This document shows, piece after piece, positions 1 to 10,166 of a stretch of DNA of 64,000 nucleotides. The notes beneath the pieces are model-generated. The model searched no databases. It was given only the letters and a program-made list of their open reading frames with translations, and was not told the DNA's origin. Made by a program: the position numbers and the translations under genes. The stretch spans positions 1,984,001 through 2,048,000 of the forward strand of contig WAID01000003.1 of NCBI GenBank assembly GCA_016584495.1. Direction: 5' to 3'. Source of the DNA: Celoporthe dispersa. Its lineage: Eukaryota > Ascomycota > Sordariomycetes > Diaporthales > Cryphonectriaceae. Position 1 is the stretch's first letter. Every line of letters begins with the position of its first letter.

Positions 1-1266
1 ACTTGGTCTTTGGGTTCAAGCAGAGAGGCGAAGCAGCTGTGGAGAACCTCAACGTCTTCCATCATCTATCCTACCACGGGGCCATTGACCTGGACAGTCT
101 CGTCGACGAAAAGGAGCGGGCCATCACCACAAATATCATCCACAACTTCGGGCAGACGCCCCACCAGGTGTTTGCCAAGCCGCATCCAGCCCGTGATATC
201 GCCAACACTGCACCTAGGCGGCTCGACATTGGTGTTCAAGCCCTGACGAGGGTCACGTACCCCTTGCTTGAGAGCCATGAGCGTGTGGCCAGTATCATCT
301 ACGCGCCCAAGCTGGACCGCCTGCTCTGCGCCTCACCCTTCAGGATCAACATGCCACCGCACTACGACAAATTTCTTGAGTGGGGTTTCGCGGATAACAG
401 CATCCGTTTCTACCTCAGTGATAATCGCAAGCCGATCGGAATGCAGGAAAACCTCCACCAGGGCCAGATCTCGTGCGTGGCATTCGCGGACTCCAAGACG
501 CTGATCACTGCTGGTGAAGATAGCGTCGTCTCGGTCTATACGGTCAAGATGCCTTTAGGGAAGAACGTGGAGCTCTTGCCGCGCCTGTCACTGTTTGGCC
601 ACAAGACACCTGTCAATGTTATCGCCGTGTCCAAAGCGTTCAGCACATTCCTCACCGTCTCGCAGGACGGCACCGCCTTCCTCTGGGATCTCAACCGGCT
701 CGAGTTCATCCGTAAGCTGCCCGTGACCCGACCAGTGGAATGCGCACGTATCAACGACGTCTCTGGCGAGATCATGCTGTGCTCGGGCCCCAACGTCCTC
801 CTCTACACGCTCAACGGCGAGCTGCTCCTGGAGCAGAACGTCTGCGGGGGAGAAGGGCAGGATGACTACGTACACTCGTGCGCGTTTTACGAGGGACAGG
901 GCAACGAGTGGCTGGAGAACTACCTCGTCTTCACGGGCCACAGGCGCGGTCGGGTGAACGTCTGGCGGAGGGCAGTGAGGAAGGGCGACGGCAAGTGGGT
1001 GCTGGAGCTCCTTAGGAGACTGGACCACGTCGATGTCAAGAGCGAAACGGGCGCACCGATCGATGGGCCGATTACCTGCGTTACGCCGATGCCAGGGATG
1101 GTGTACACGGGAGATGAGGATGGGAGAGTCGTAGGTCTTTTTCTTTTCTTTTCTTTTTCTTTTCCCCCTCTCCTCCGCGGGCTGACTTGACTGCCTTGCG
1201 TGGACTTGAGCTGACACATTACATGAACAGTACGAATGGAATCTTGTGCAGAGAGAGCAGCGCTAG
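1..1266 (+). CDS. BEACH-WD40 protein, C-terminal part (5' end outside window)
   Basis: The window opens inside the BEACH domain: a stretch equivalent to the conserved 'IIHNFGQTP' core lies near 130-160, followed by a linker and several WD40 repeats (for example the AFSTFLTVSQDGTAFLWDL repeat near 640-690). BEACH-WD40 proteins (Bph1, LYST and neurobeachin family) are very large scaffolds for membrane trafficking, vacuole and autophagy functions, with this domain pair at the C terminus. One phase-0 intron (1131-1230, GTAGGT...ACAG) separates a last exon that encodes only YEWNLVQREQR and the stop at 1264-1266. The reading frame is open from base 3, so the start lies outside the window. Which BEACH paralogue it is cannot be decided from the fragment. 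Confidence 0.9.
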
Positions 1267-1878
1267 AGACGCTGGTGCTCCTCGGGATCATTCGTCATCA
1301 TCTAGGGCGGGAGAAATGGACAGGTAGTGCCACGAAATCAATGAAAGTAGAAAGCATAGCGCGGAGCGAGAATTGGATGCCTGGGGCTGGGAATCTTGCT
1401 TGGTGGTTGCGCACATTTCCTGTTGTTGGTCTAAGAGAAAAAGTCCTCGAGGTTTTGTATTCTATATGGGTCGGCACAGTTGTTTGTGGTAGATAGAAGA
1501 GACCCAAAAGGGACCGTGGCTAGCAGGATAGAGGAAATGAAATGTTTAGACTCGGCTGCAGGCCTCATCGCTCGTATTTCTCTCTGGTGCTGTATATCGG
1601 AATGTGTTGGCCGTGAAGGTGGTTGTGCCCGATCCCCAGAAGACCGATGTAGTCCCGCTCGTGCCACAGTAACAAGTGTTCAGCCAGGTCCGAGACGTGC
1701 TCATCTTGAGTCGTTTTCGACTGAGAACCCTAACGCCCCCTATGTACAGTTGACCCAGGCTCCCCTTGAGCTTTTCCTCCTTGTCGTCCCGATCCGGCCT
1801 GTAAGGCCACCCTCTGGTCGCGAGCTCGGTCTTTTCAGCGCGCGCCTTCCTCTCTATCACTGGTATCATCCCGCGCTC
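1267..1878. other. Convergent intergenic stretch
   Basis: It lies between the 3' ends of the BEACH gene and the NUO9.5 gene. No open frame here shows family resemblance or good codon use. It should hold both 3' UTRs; I see no repeat. Confidence 0.5.
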
Positions 1879-2192
1879 TCACTGCTCCGTCTCGTCGCCG
1901 TAGCCAGTCAATGTCTTCCTCGGACCTGAAGGGACTGGATATCATAGTTAGCACGGTGGAGATCGAGAAGCCAGCCAGCGGATTCTGGGGAGGAGGTCGT
2001 ACTCGGATATGTGGAGGGTACGGGCGCCGCGTCGGGGTCTCCCAGGCGGTGTCTGATGGGCGGCACGACAGCCAGCATGACGGGACCGGAGACGCCTATC
2101 ACGCAGGACCAGAAGAGGGCAGGGCGTTCTCGTGATGCCCAGCGCCAGTAGCGGAGGGGCTGCTGCCAGAACAGAGGGGCTCGGCCGGACAT
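1879..2192 (-). CDS. nuo9.5: NADH:ubiquinone oxidoreductase 9.5 kDa subunit (complex I)
   Basis: Two exons, complement(join(1879..1934,2003..2192)), encode 81 residues. Exon 1 starts MSGRAPLFWQQPLRYWRW and continues with ERPALFWSCVIG, GPVMLAVVPPIR and GDPDAAPVPSTYP, the pattern of the fungal 9.5 kDa accessory subunit of mitochondrial complex I (single membrane segment around residues 22-42). A phase-1 intron (1935-2002; GTACGA...TATCCAG) joins TYP to a second exon reading PSGPRKTLTGYGDETEQ before TGA at 1879-1881. Without this splice the frame runs into an unrelated tail. The start was chosen because family members begin a few residues before this conserved FW..PLRY. It is head to head with WBP1. 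Confidence 0.9.
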
Positions 2193-2775
2193 GGCGGTCT
2201 CTGTCAAGAGGGTCAGTATGCCTGCTGTAACACAACTGGAGACTGGCATGAGGATTGGCATCTTACATGTGTGGGTTCAACTGAGGGGTGGAGTTCAATG
2301 GCCCTCTCTCCTCGACTTGGGATCTCGGCAGAGCTTCAAAACGACAAGGTGAAGTCAGTGGAATGGGATCCGAAGTCATTGGTCAGCCGGGATTATGTAA
2401 TGACGCTCTGCCGTTGAATCCTGGTAGACATGGCCCGTGCACAAGGTACAGGGCCTCCCCCTGTCGATGCTGTCGCAAGAAGGCCACGCAGCCCAGTGGC
2501 AGCAAGCCAGGGGTCTGGTAAAGGTCCCCACTGGCAGGTCTTGGCAAAGGCCTACGTATCCAAAGCTGTAACTTGAACTGAACAGCAGCACCTCATCAAC
2601 TTTCTTGTGTGTGTGTGAGAACGGCGCAGGACAATTCATACCAGCAGCTGAGCGACCAACAGACCAGCTGCTGCCACATGCGAAGCAAGTAATTGCTGTC
2701 GCCCTCTGTACCCTCTTTTTCTTTCCCCCCCTTTTATTCTTTTATTTTGTCTTGTCTTGGCCTCGCCCTACCAAG
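2193..2775. promoter_or_regulatory. Shared promoter region between NUO9.5 (-) and WBP1 (+)
   Basis: 583 bp separate the start codons of two divergent housekeeping genes. A pyrimidine-rich CT/TTTTC tract at about 2712-2760, just upstream of the WBP1 ATG, is typical of filamentous-fungal transcription start regions. No specific factor site is claimed. Confidence 0.45.
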
Positions 2776-4358
2776 ATGAAGTTTGTCTTGTCGTGCCTGT
2801 TGCTGTTCCTGGCAGCTGTGGCGCAAGCTCTCAGTGCCACCGGCGACCGTCTCCCTGACCATCTGGGAAGATGTGGAGGATCAGCAGCTTTACTCTAAAT
2901 TCATAGGAGATCTTGAGAGTATGGGAGTTGTCCGCAGACCTTGATTTGTTGCACAATTGCTGAATACTGACTGCTTCGCAGGCCGAGGCTACAAGATCAC
3001 ACATGCGACTCCCAAACAGGACAACCTGAAGTTGGAGCACCTAGGAGAGAGGAATTATGACCAGATCATCTTCTTCCCTGTCAAGGCAAAGGGTACCACC
3101 GAAGCCCTCCCTATCACATCATATATGGCTGGAGGTTCACAAAGGGCTGACTGTGCTGCTCTGTTCCAGGTCTGGGCCCTAACCTGACGGCAAAGCTCCT
3201 CCTCGACTTCCTCAACGCCGGCGGAAACATCATGGTTGCCCTGAGCTCCACACAGGCCGTCCCTACCGCCCTGAACGCTGCCCTGATCGAGCTCGACATC
3301 CAGATCCCCGCCGAGCGAACAGGTCTCGTTGTCGACCACTTTAGCTACGACGTCTCCAGCGCCGCCGACAGCCACGACGTGGTCCTCCTGAAGACACCCG
3401 CCCAGTACAAGCCCGGCACGAAGCACTACTTTGGCAGCGACGACAAGGACGCCGTGATCGCATTCCCCCGCGGTGTCGGACACATCCTCGGCGACGGCCC
3501 GCTCCTGACGCCCATCCTCAAGGCGCCCCGCACCGCCTACCTCTACAACCAGAAGGACCAGTCCGAGGTCGTCGACGAGATCTTTGCTGCCGGCGAGCAG
3601 CTGGCCCTGGTGTCCGTCGCCCAGGCGCGCAACTCGGCCCGCTTCGCCGTCGTGGGCTCCGCCGAGATGCTCCAGGACAAGTGGGTGGACGCCAAGGTCA
3701 AGCGCCCCGGCGACAAGGAGACCCTCAAGACCGCGAACGGGGACTTTGCGAAGCGCCTCAGCGGCTGGACGTTCCACGAGATCGGGCACCTGCGCGTCAA
3801 CTCTGTCGAGCACCGCTCGGCACTGACGCCAATGTTTCCGACCCTGGTATCTACCGGGTCAGCTCGGACGCGGTAGGTGGCACACGCGCCCCAGACATTC
3901 CGGACGACTGACTGACCATGCTCCACCAGACCTACACCATCTCCATCTCCGAGTGGGCCTGGGACCGCTGGGTCCGCTTTGAGGTTCCCGACCAGGACGA
4001 GCTGCAGCTCGAGTTCAGCATGCTCTCCCCCTTCCACCGCCTGGAGCTCCAGCCGCAGGAGGGCGCACCCGCCGACGAGGGTGTCTACAGCGTGACGTTC
4101 AAGGTCCCCGACCAGCACGGCGTCTTCAACTTTATGACCAACTACAAGCGGCCCTTCCTGACCACCGTTGAGGAGAAGCGCACGGTGACCGTCCGACACC
4201 TGGCCCACGACGAGTTCGATGCCTCGTATGAGATCCACGCCGCCTGGCCGTACCTCACGAGCATCGCTGTCACCTGCACCGGCTGGCTGCTCTTTGTTGC
4301 CCTCTGGCTGTTTAACAGGCCCCAGAGGCAGGCCGACGCCGTCAAGAAGACGCAGTAG
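2776..4358 (+). CDS. wbp1: Oligosaccharyltransferase 48 kDa subunit (OST48/WBP1), with two apparent indels
   Basis: This is an essential ER-membrane subunit of the enzyme that transfers the dolichol-linked glycan to Asn. Four exons: 2776-2918, 2982-3092, 3170-3872, 3930-4358. A signal peptide (MKFVLSCLLLFLAAVAQA) is followed by the OST48 signatures LGERNYDQIIFFP, GPNLTAKLLLDFLNAGGN, VVDHFSYD and, in the last exon, QLEFSMLSPFHRL, DQHGVFNF and VEEKRTVTVRHLAHDE, then one C-terminal membrane segment and a lysine-containing tail (VKKTQ) typical of ER retention. Two single-base problems interrupt it: an extra C in the run 2853-2855, and one missing base at about 3817-3820. Correcting both gives 461 residues with all three introns in phase. 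Yeast WBP1 is about 430 residues. Confidence 0.9.
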
Positions 4359-5576
4359 ACGGCCTCAGAGGCTGCCGTGGCGCAGAGATGGTGTTACAGA
4401 GTGTGATGAGCTCTTTTGAGAACTACGGCGGAAGTGGTCGGATATCCTTGGGAGCTGAGCCGGTAAGCAGATCAGGTCTGGCAGGGTCGCATCACTCGCG
4501 CATGTACAGTATATAGGGAATGAACCCTCCTGGGATGGGGTCCTGGTTTTAAAAGTCTATGGGATCAATCAATAAGCAAATTTGATGACATTGTGTCGTA
4601 TTGTAACTGCAGCTGCGTCCACTCTATCTGTCCTGTGACCCGCCTTGTCACCCCCTCCCCCTTTCCTCCCTTTAAGCTGCTTCGTTTTTCACTGCATGAG
4701 GTCGCGCTGACGTTCAGCCAGTCCAATTGCCTCGTTCCGATCGGTCTGTTGTCACGTTCAAATCCCCTGTCCCATACCTGGCCTTCTTTTCCTCATTCGG
4801 CTTGCATCTATAGTCTCTTCTCTTTGACCTGCTAAGACCACTCGGCCAAATAGACGCGAAATCTTCTTAAAAAAAAATGAAAGAAAGGGTAAACAAAATC
4901 AAAAAGGCAAAACAAAGGGGGATCTCTGCTGCGAGTACAACTAGGAAAAGAGTAGCAACAGAAGGAAATAAAGAGAAACAAAACGCCCTCAGATTAGCTC
5001 TCTCAGGTTCTCAAGGACAACCGTCGCCGGAGATCGCCTCTCGACTATGCGAGGACGCGGCTTCTGCTGCCTGCAAATTTGGCTTTTTGGACCTTTGGAG
5101 TCATCACTGGGCTCACAATTTCCCTGTTACGCTTGTGTCACTACCGCCGTCGACCGCCCCAAACCGCAGGCCCTCCGCCGAAAGCGAACACACTGCCGGC
5201 GAGTCCACCCAGAAAGCAAAAGCAGCAGTAGACGCTCGACCGCTCCGATTGAAAACTATGTTTATTTCGCCGTCACTGGCCGGCCTGCCGTCATCAGCAC
5301 GTGGGAAGATGGCGTGGCTTTCTGCAAGGGCCTCTGGTCTTGTGCTGGTTGTCGTCATTGCGGTTCGAGGCGCCACTCTGGGGGAAGCACGGGAATGGAC
5401 GGCAGGAGGGAAAAGGAAGGGGAAGAGGAAGGGGAGGATGAAAGATGCCTGCTCAGATCTCTGTTCTTTGTGAGTATTATCATGTCCGCTCTGCTTCCAC
5501 TAGGAAACGCGAGGGTCAAGGAAAGAAAAAGCTCTATCCCTATTTTGTATCATCACAGCAGGCGGAGAGGGAAGAT
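4359..5576. other. Gene-free stretch 3' of WBP1
   Basis: C/T-rich 3' flank. A 198-codon open frame starting at 4877 has no recognisable motif and poor codon use, so it is not called. Nothing else seen. Confidence 0.5.
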
Positions 5577-5965
5577 AGAGGAGAGAGGAGAGAGAAGAGA
5601 GGAGAGAGGAGAGAGGAGAGAGGAGAGAGGAGAGAGGAGAGAGGAGAGAGGAGAGAGGAGAGAGGAGAGAGGAGAGAGGAGAGAGGAGAGAGGAGAGAGG
5701 AGAGAGGAGAGAGGAGAGAGGAGAGAGGAGAGAGGAGAGAGGAGAGAGGAGAGGAGAGAGGAGAGAGGAGAGAGGAGAGAGGAGAGGAGAGAGGAGAGGA
5801 GAGAGGAGAGAGGAGAGAGGAGAGAGGAGAGAGGAGAGAGGAGAGAGGAGAGAGAGAGAGGAGAGAGGAGAGAGGAGAGAGGAGAGAGAGAGAGGAGAGA
5901 GGAGAGAGGAGAGAGGAGAGAGGAGAGAGGAGAGAGAGAGAGAGAGAGGAGAAGAGAGGAGAGAG
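5577..5965. repeat. Pure purine minisatellite, 7-bp unit (GAGAGGA)n
   Basis: 389 consecutive bases contain only A and G on the + strand. The body is a tandem array of a 7-bp unit, with a few units shortened to GAGAG or GGAGA and GA dinucleotide slippage near the end (5937-5948). Long open frames in all registers here are artefacts of the missing T and C. Confidence 0.95.
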
Positions 5966-6207
5966 CGAATGCTCAGGCTCAGGGCCTTGTTGAAGTTTGA
6001 ATCCGCCATCGTGGCTGGTAAGCTCTAGCGAGCACACATCTTGTGTGTAATTGCGGGCGTGCTTGTCTCTGAGAGGCCATAGCAACAGGTGATGTCCTAG
6101 TGGTGAAGTGGCGTTTGCAGCCAGCAGTCGTGCAATGTGCCTCAGAAGATGGGCTTGTAGTAGACATATGGTTGTGTAGTCTTGAGAGCATGGTTGAATG
6201 ATGCTGT

Positions 6208-6570
6208 TGGTACGATGGTACCATTTGTATGGTGATCCTGTTGGTAGGATGGCACCGTTTGTATGATGATCTTTTGGTACGGTTCAACCGTTTTATGTGA
6301 TGGTTCCTGTTGGTAGGATGGCATCGTTGGAATGATGACCTTCCTGGTACGATTGTACCGCTTGTATGGTTCTGTTGGTAGCCTTGTACCCTTTGCATGG
6401 TGGTCCTGATGGTATGATTGTACGCTTTGTCTGATGATCCTGTTGGTAGGATGGCATCGTCTCCATGATGGTCTTTTTGGTGCCATTGTACCCTTTGTAT
6501 GGTAGTCTCCTTGGTCTGATGGTAATAGTGATCCTGTTGATAGGATGGTAATGTTTGAAGGATGGCAGGT
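6208..6570. repeat. Degenerate tandem repeat, about 34-bp unit, about 11 copies
   Basis: Each copy follows the pattern TTGGTAGGATGGCACCGTTT, then GTATGATGATCCTG, with several substitutions and small indels between copies. Copies begin near 6208, 6241, 6275, 6310, 6345, 6375, 6410, 6441, 6477, 6511 and 6539. Coordinates of individual copies are approximate. Minus-strand open frames across it simply repeat VPSYQQDHH-like peptides and are not called as a gene. Confidence 0.8.
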
Positions 6571-7560
6571 GAGGTTTTGATGGCAGGAGGGAGAGGTATG
6601 GTGGTAGGAAGGAAGGAGGTTTTGAGGGGGATGGAGCCACTAGAGGCTGACTTGGGGGGTTGAAGCTGGACAGAGCCTTTTGGTCTCTGGTCTGTTTAAA
6701 TGTGGCGGGAGGTCGTGACTGAATGCCCTAGAGCTGAGCAGGCTTGAAAGTATCCGCAGATCTGATCTGCTGTGTCTTGTAGACGCGTTGTTGAAACAAC
6801 AGAGGGCATGTGGCTACGTGTTACCACGTGTCGAAGGCCAACGTGTAGAAAGGTCTCTCAGAAGAGTTTTGAGATTTGTTTTGGTCGTGAAACCAGCCAA
6901 GTCGGTCTGGTAGTAATAGGCAGTCGCCTTTTGAGCGTGTTGGTGGTTGATGGACAAGCACTGAGTGCCTGGATATTTTTTTGCGCTCCATGAGCTGCAT
7001 GTTGGCGAAGAGCAGAAGCTGCAGTTGACTCCAGGAGGAGTTGATCCAAGTGTTGCATGCCCTGAGGGCTAGCAGAATGCCTTACTGGCAATGGAGGAGG
7101 TTTTGGTGTTGGATGAAAGGCCCTGACTGGGAACGAGGGGGGGCCGGGGGGGCGGTTTTGATGTTGGATGGGAGGTTGGTCTGGCAGTGGGGGAAGGGGA
7201 AGGAAGGGGGTTGATGTAGGATGGGAGGTTGGAGGGGCGATTCCAGGTTGTTCTGGAAATCAAAAGGGAAAGCTGAGCGAAAAGGAAGTGCTGGACGAAG
7301 GTGGAAGTGAAAGTTGCAAACGCGGTCTGGACAACGCGCTTTTGAGGTTAGCCTACACCAAAGAGGCCAACCCTAACCCCCTTTCTTTTTCCTCCACGAG
7401 GCTGCTGCAGATCCGCTATGATTTTCCTAGCTCGTCACCAAACCTTCACCACCTTTGACCATTGACCACTCCTCTCTCTACTACCATCCACCGCAACAGC
7501 TACAGCCCACTGAATCTCCTCCACAACCTCCTCCTTTTAAGTTGCCCATTCACCGCAAAG
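6571..7560. other. Gene-free, G-rich stretch upstream of ISY1
   Basis: Contains three loose copies of a GATGTTGGATGGGAGGTTGG-like segment (about 7092-7115, 7155-7183, 7208-7235) and a very G-rich run near 7135-7158. The last 150 bases are the CT-rich ISY1 leader. No gene seen. Confidence 0.5.
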
Positions 7561-8434
7561 ATGGTAAGCAGCAGCAGCTATCCCTCAAAGCAGCCCCCCG
7601 GCCCTCTCCTTCCCTCCAGCGCGGCTGCGAACTCGTACTGACCCTCTCTCTGAACCCCCCCAAAACCAGGCGCGCAACTCAGAAAAAGCCCAGTCGATGC
7701 TCTTCCGCTTCCGCGAAGCCCAGGCCGCGGACCTGGGCATCATCGACGCGGGCCGCACGCGGCGCCCCCGGGCCATCACAGACCAGGACAGCGTCCCGGC
7801 GTGCGAGCGATGGCGCGGCCAGGTGCTCAAGGAGATCTCGCGCAAGGTCTCGCGCATCCAGGACCCGGCCCTCAGCGATTACCAGGTGCGCGACGTCAAC
7901 GACGAGCTCAACAGGCTGATGCGCGAGAAGCACGCGTGGGAGGTGCAGATCCGGAACCTCGGGGGACCCAACTACATGCGGGGCGGGGGCGGGAGGGCGG
8001 TCATGTACGATGAGCAGGGGCGGGAGGTGCCTGGGGTCGGGAACAGGGGGTACAAGTACTTTGGGCGGGCGCGGGAGCTCCCCGGCGTGAAGGAGATGTT
8101 CGAGGCCGCGGCGAGGGGGCGGGCGGACGCAGAGGGGGACAAGAAGAAGAGGGCCGGCCTGGAGGCGAGGGACGACCTGAGGCGGGCCGTGAACGCGGCG
8201 TATTTCGCCCTGGCGCCCGGCGAGGAGGATGAGGAGCTGCTCGCGTACGAGGAGGACAAGGAGGTGGCGGCCTTTGAGAACCTGGCGAGAAACGGGTCTA
8301 AGGAGGTGCCGCCGGACTGGGAGCCGCTGCCAGGCGACGCGGGCGACGGGAAGCCGTGGCACCTGCCCACCACTGAGGATGTCCAAGAGGAGCTGATAGA
8401 CCGGAGGAGGAGGAGGCTGCTCGCGCAGTTCTGA
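7561..8434 (+). CDS. isy1: Pre-mRNA-splicing factor ISY1
   Basis: ISY1 is a component of the spliceosome NineTeen complex-associated group. The protein reads MARNSEKAQSMLFRFREAQA, then CERWRGQVLKEISRKVSRIQ, then DYQVRDVNDELNRL, MREKHAWEVQIRNLGGPNY and GYKYFGRARELPGVKEMF, which is the ISY1 family signature from residue 1 onward; length 255. The first coding exon is only the ATG (7561-7563): a 106-bp intron (7564-7669, GTAAGC...ACCAG) follows immediately, and exon 2 (7670-8434) resumes with GCG CGC AAC. The start is certain because the family begins M-A-R-N. The C terminus is acidic and then basic (RRRRRLLAQF). Confidence 0.95.
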
Positions 8435-9007
8435 AGACGGCATGGGACACGGTAGCGGGGGCGTCGGCGTCACGGTGTCGCGGTAGCACGGTTGTTTGCA
8501 TAACATGGCGTTGGTAGGTTTGAGGGTCACGACAATCACTTGGGGAGTGCCATCTTGAGACTTGAAATTCGATTCACGACATGAAATGGATGCTCTTTGA
8601 TATATGGCCTCACTGGTCAAGGCACTGGGATGATGTGTCTCTTGTCCTGCTATGAAGGAGGGAGGCATCGAGTAGCGGCCAACCGCTCGCTACCCGTTAG
8701 CCAAGCGATGGGTATTGATATTGCGAAGAAAAAAGAACAAGTTTGACATGGCCATGACTTCAGAGACGCACTGGCCTTTCCACACGAGAAAACCAAAAAA
8801 ATCCAAGAAACTCCGTGATCCTTTTCAACGCCTTGCCGTTTCCTGTTGCCTTGTCGACTCCTGATGCCCACCTGTCCCGCCCCGGTAGAAATTGAACAAA
8901 AAAGTCCACACGCCTTGAAGCAGATATTCCAAGTCCTGTCCCGCAGACCTACGCACGTTTCGAGCGCCTGACGACCTGCCAGACCATCATGAGAGGGCGG
9001 TGACGTG
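8435..9007. other. Convergent intergenic stretch between ISY1 and GATA gene
   Basis: Holds the 3' ends of both neighbours. No supported gene or repeat. Confidence 0.5.
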
Positions 9008-10166
9008 CTAAGCGCCCTTTAACTTCCGCCTCTGTTTTGCGTACAACAAGCCGCAGACATTGCAGAGTAACCCGTCAGGGCCTTTCCTCCACTCTGGAGT
9101 CTCGGTACGGCCACACCGGTAGCAGGACAGCTCGTCGTCACCCTTGGACATCTGCAACACAGGCCCTGGTCAGCCAATTCAAGAAAAGGATTGAGATAAG
9201 ACACCCCAAGATTCGGGTGGCTCAAGGGCTCAGCCTACCTGGGTCCGTTTGGAGCCGCTTGCCCGATCATCCTTTGCCGTATCACCGCGAGCCTGGCGGC
9301 GATGAGAACGATGATGAGAGTATTCCTTTGCGAAATGGAGCTCATTCCCGCTGGCGTGGCCAACCTTGCGCTTCTTGGTGCGCATGCCATGATGCCTCAC
9401 GGCCGAGATGCCGCCTACGCTCCGGGCAATGTCGTTGGACAGCTGCGTCATGAAGAGCACGTCGCCGTCGCTCATCACGGGAATGGGGGGTGACCCAACG
9501 AGTGGTCATGGGTGCCGATCATGGAAGTGGTCTAGATGAGACGAAGAAAAAGACAAAGGTTGTTAGGCGAATCTTCATCAGGACAATATGCATGGTCTGG
9601 TGGGATGGGCAGGGGATGATGAGGACGGGTCTGAAGCTCGTGGGATTAGTCCCAGTCCCGTCCCATCATGGGTAATTGAGACAATTTTTCTCACAAGGAG
9701 GGAAAGCTGCCTCTGGGACATCTTCCAAGGGGCCAGCTCTCTCCGACAAGTACTCACGAACTCCACGAGGTGCTTGGCGCTGCGGTGTATCTGCGAGGAC
9801 CGGTTAGCGGCGGGATGAGAAGATCCTATCAAGGGAGGGTGAAAAAAAAAAAAAGAGAGACAAAAGGCGGCTGTCTCAGGAGGAAGAGAGAGGGGGTGCG
9901 GAAGGGAGCACACGGACGGTGAACAAATCCTCGGCAATCTTGGCATCCTTGAGCCAAAACTGATGATTACCCGGCCCTGTGGCAGCCTCGAGCCTCAACT
10001 CTGCTGGCGACACAACGGAGATGAGGCCATGCTCGGCGGCGGCGGCGGCGGGGTCCGGAGCCGCTGTTAGGCCTGGGCCGCGCTGAGTAGATGGAGGAGT
10101 TTCGGGAGTGGTGGAGGTCTCCTCGTGGCGAGGGGCCGCGAGACGGATAGGGAGCGGAAAAGACAT
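9008..10166 (-). CDS. Small GATA-type zinc finger protein
   Basis: Four exons: complement(join(9008..9151,9239..9531,9758..9790,9918..10166)). The last exon carries one GATA finger at the very C terminus, CYRCGRTETPEWRKG...CNVCGLLYAK followed by the basic RQRRKLKG, so it likely binds GATA-like DNA sites in the nucleus. Spacing is C-X2-C-X16-C-X2-C, shorter than the usual 17 or 18. The N-terminal half is Pro/Ala-rich and then has a conserved-looking block (GPGNHQFWLKDAKIAEDLFT, IHRSAKHLVEF) that I do not recognise. Exon 2 is just 33 bp. Exon 3 stays open only if one C is added to the run at 9485-9490 (C6 on the coding strand); the corrected length is 239 residues. The exon 1 donor is GTCCGT, unusual but in phase. 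It could be a light, nitrogen or developmental regulator; family membership cannot be told here. Confidence 0.75.

Noticed and set aside
3055..4238. Long minus-strand open frames (252 and 231 codons) opposite WBP1
   Set aside because: They mirror the third-position GC bias of the real gene, have Val/Leu/Gly-rich junk composition and no conserved motif. The same holds for antisense frames over TyrRS (28010-28717), GH35 (46468-47748) and ATR (58243-59265).
5047..6085. Open frames of 170-317 codons over the GAGAGGA array
   Set aside because: They consist of RREERGE or SPLSSLL repeats forced by a sequence without T and C; open on both strands in several registers.
5979..6640. Minus-strand frames with repeated VPSYQQDHH peptides
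   Set aside because: Products of the 34-bp degenerate repeat; the frame changes between copies and there is no start context or homologue I can recognise.
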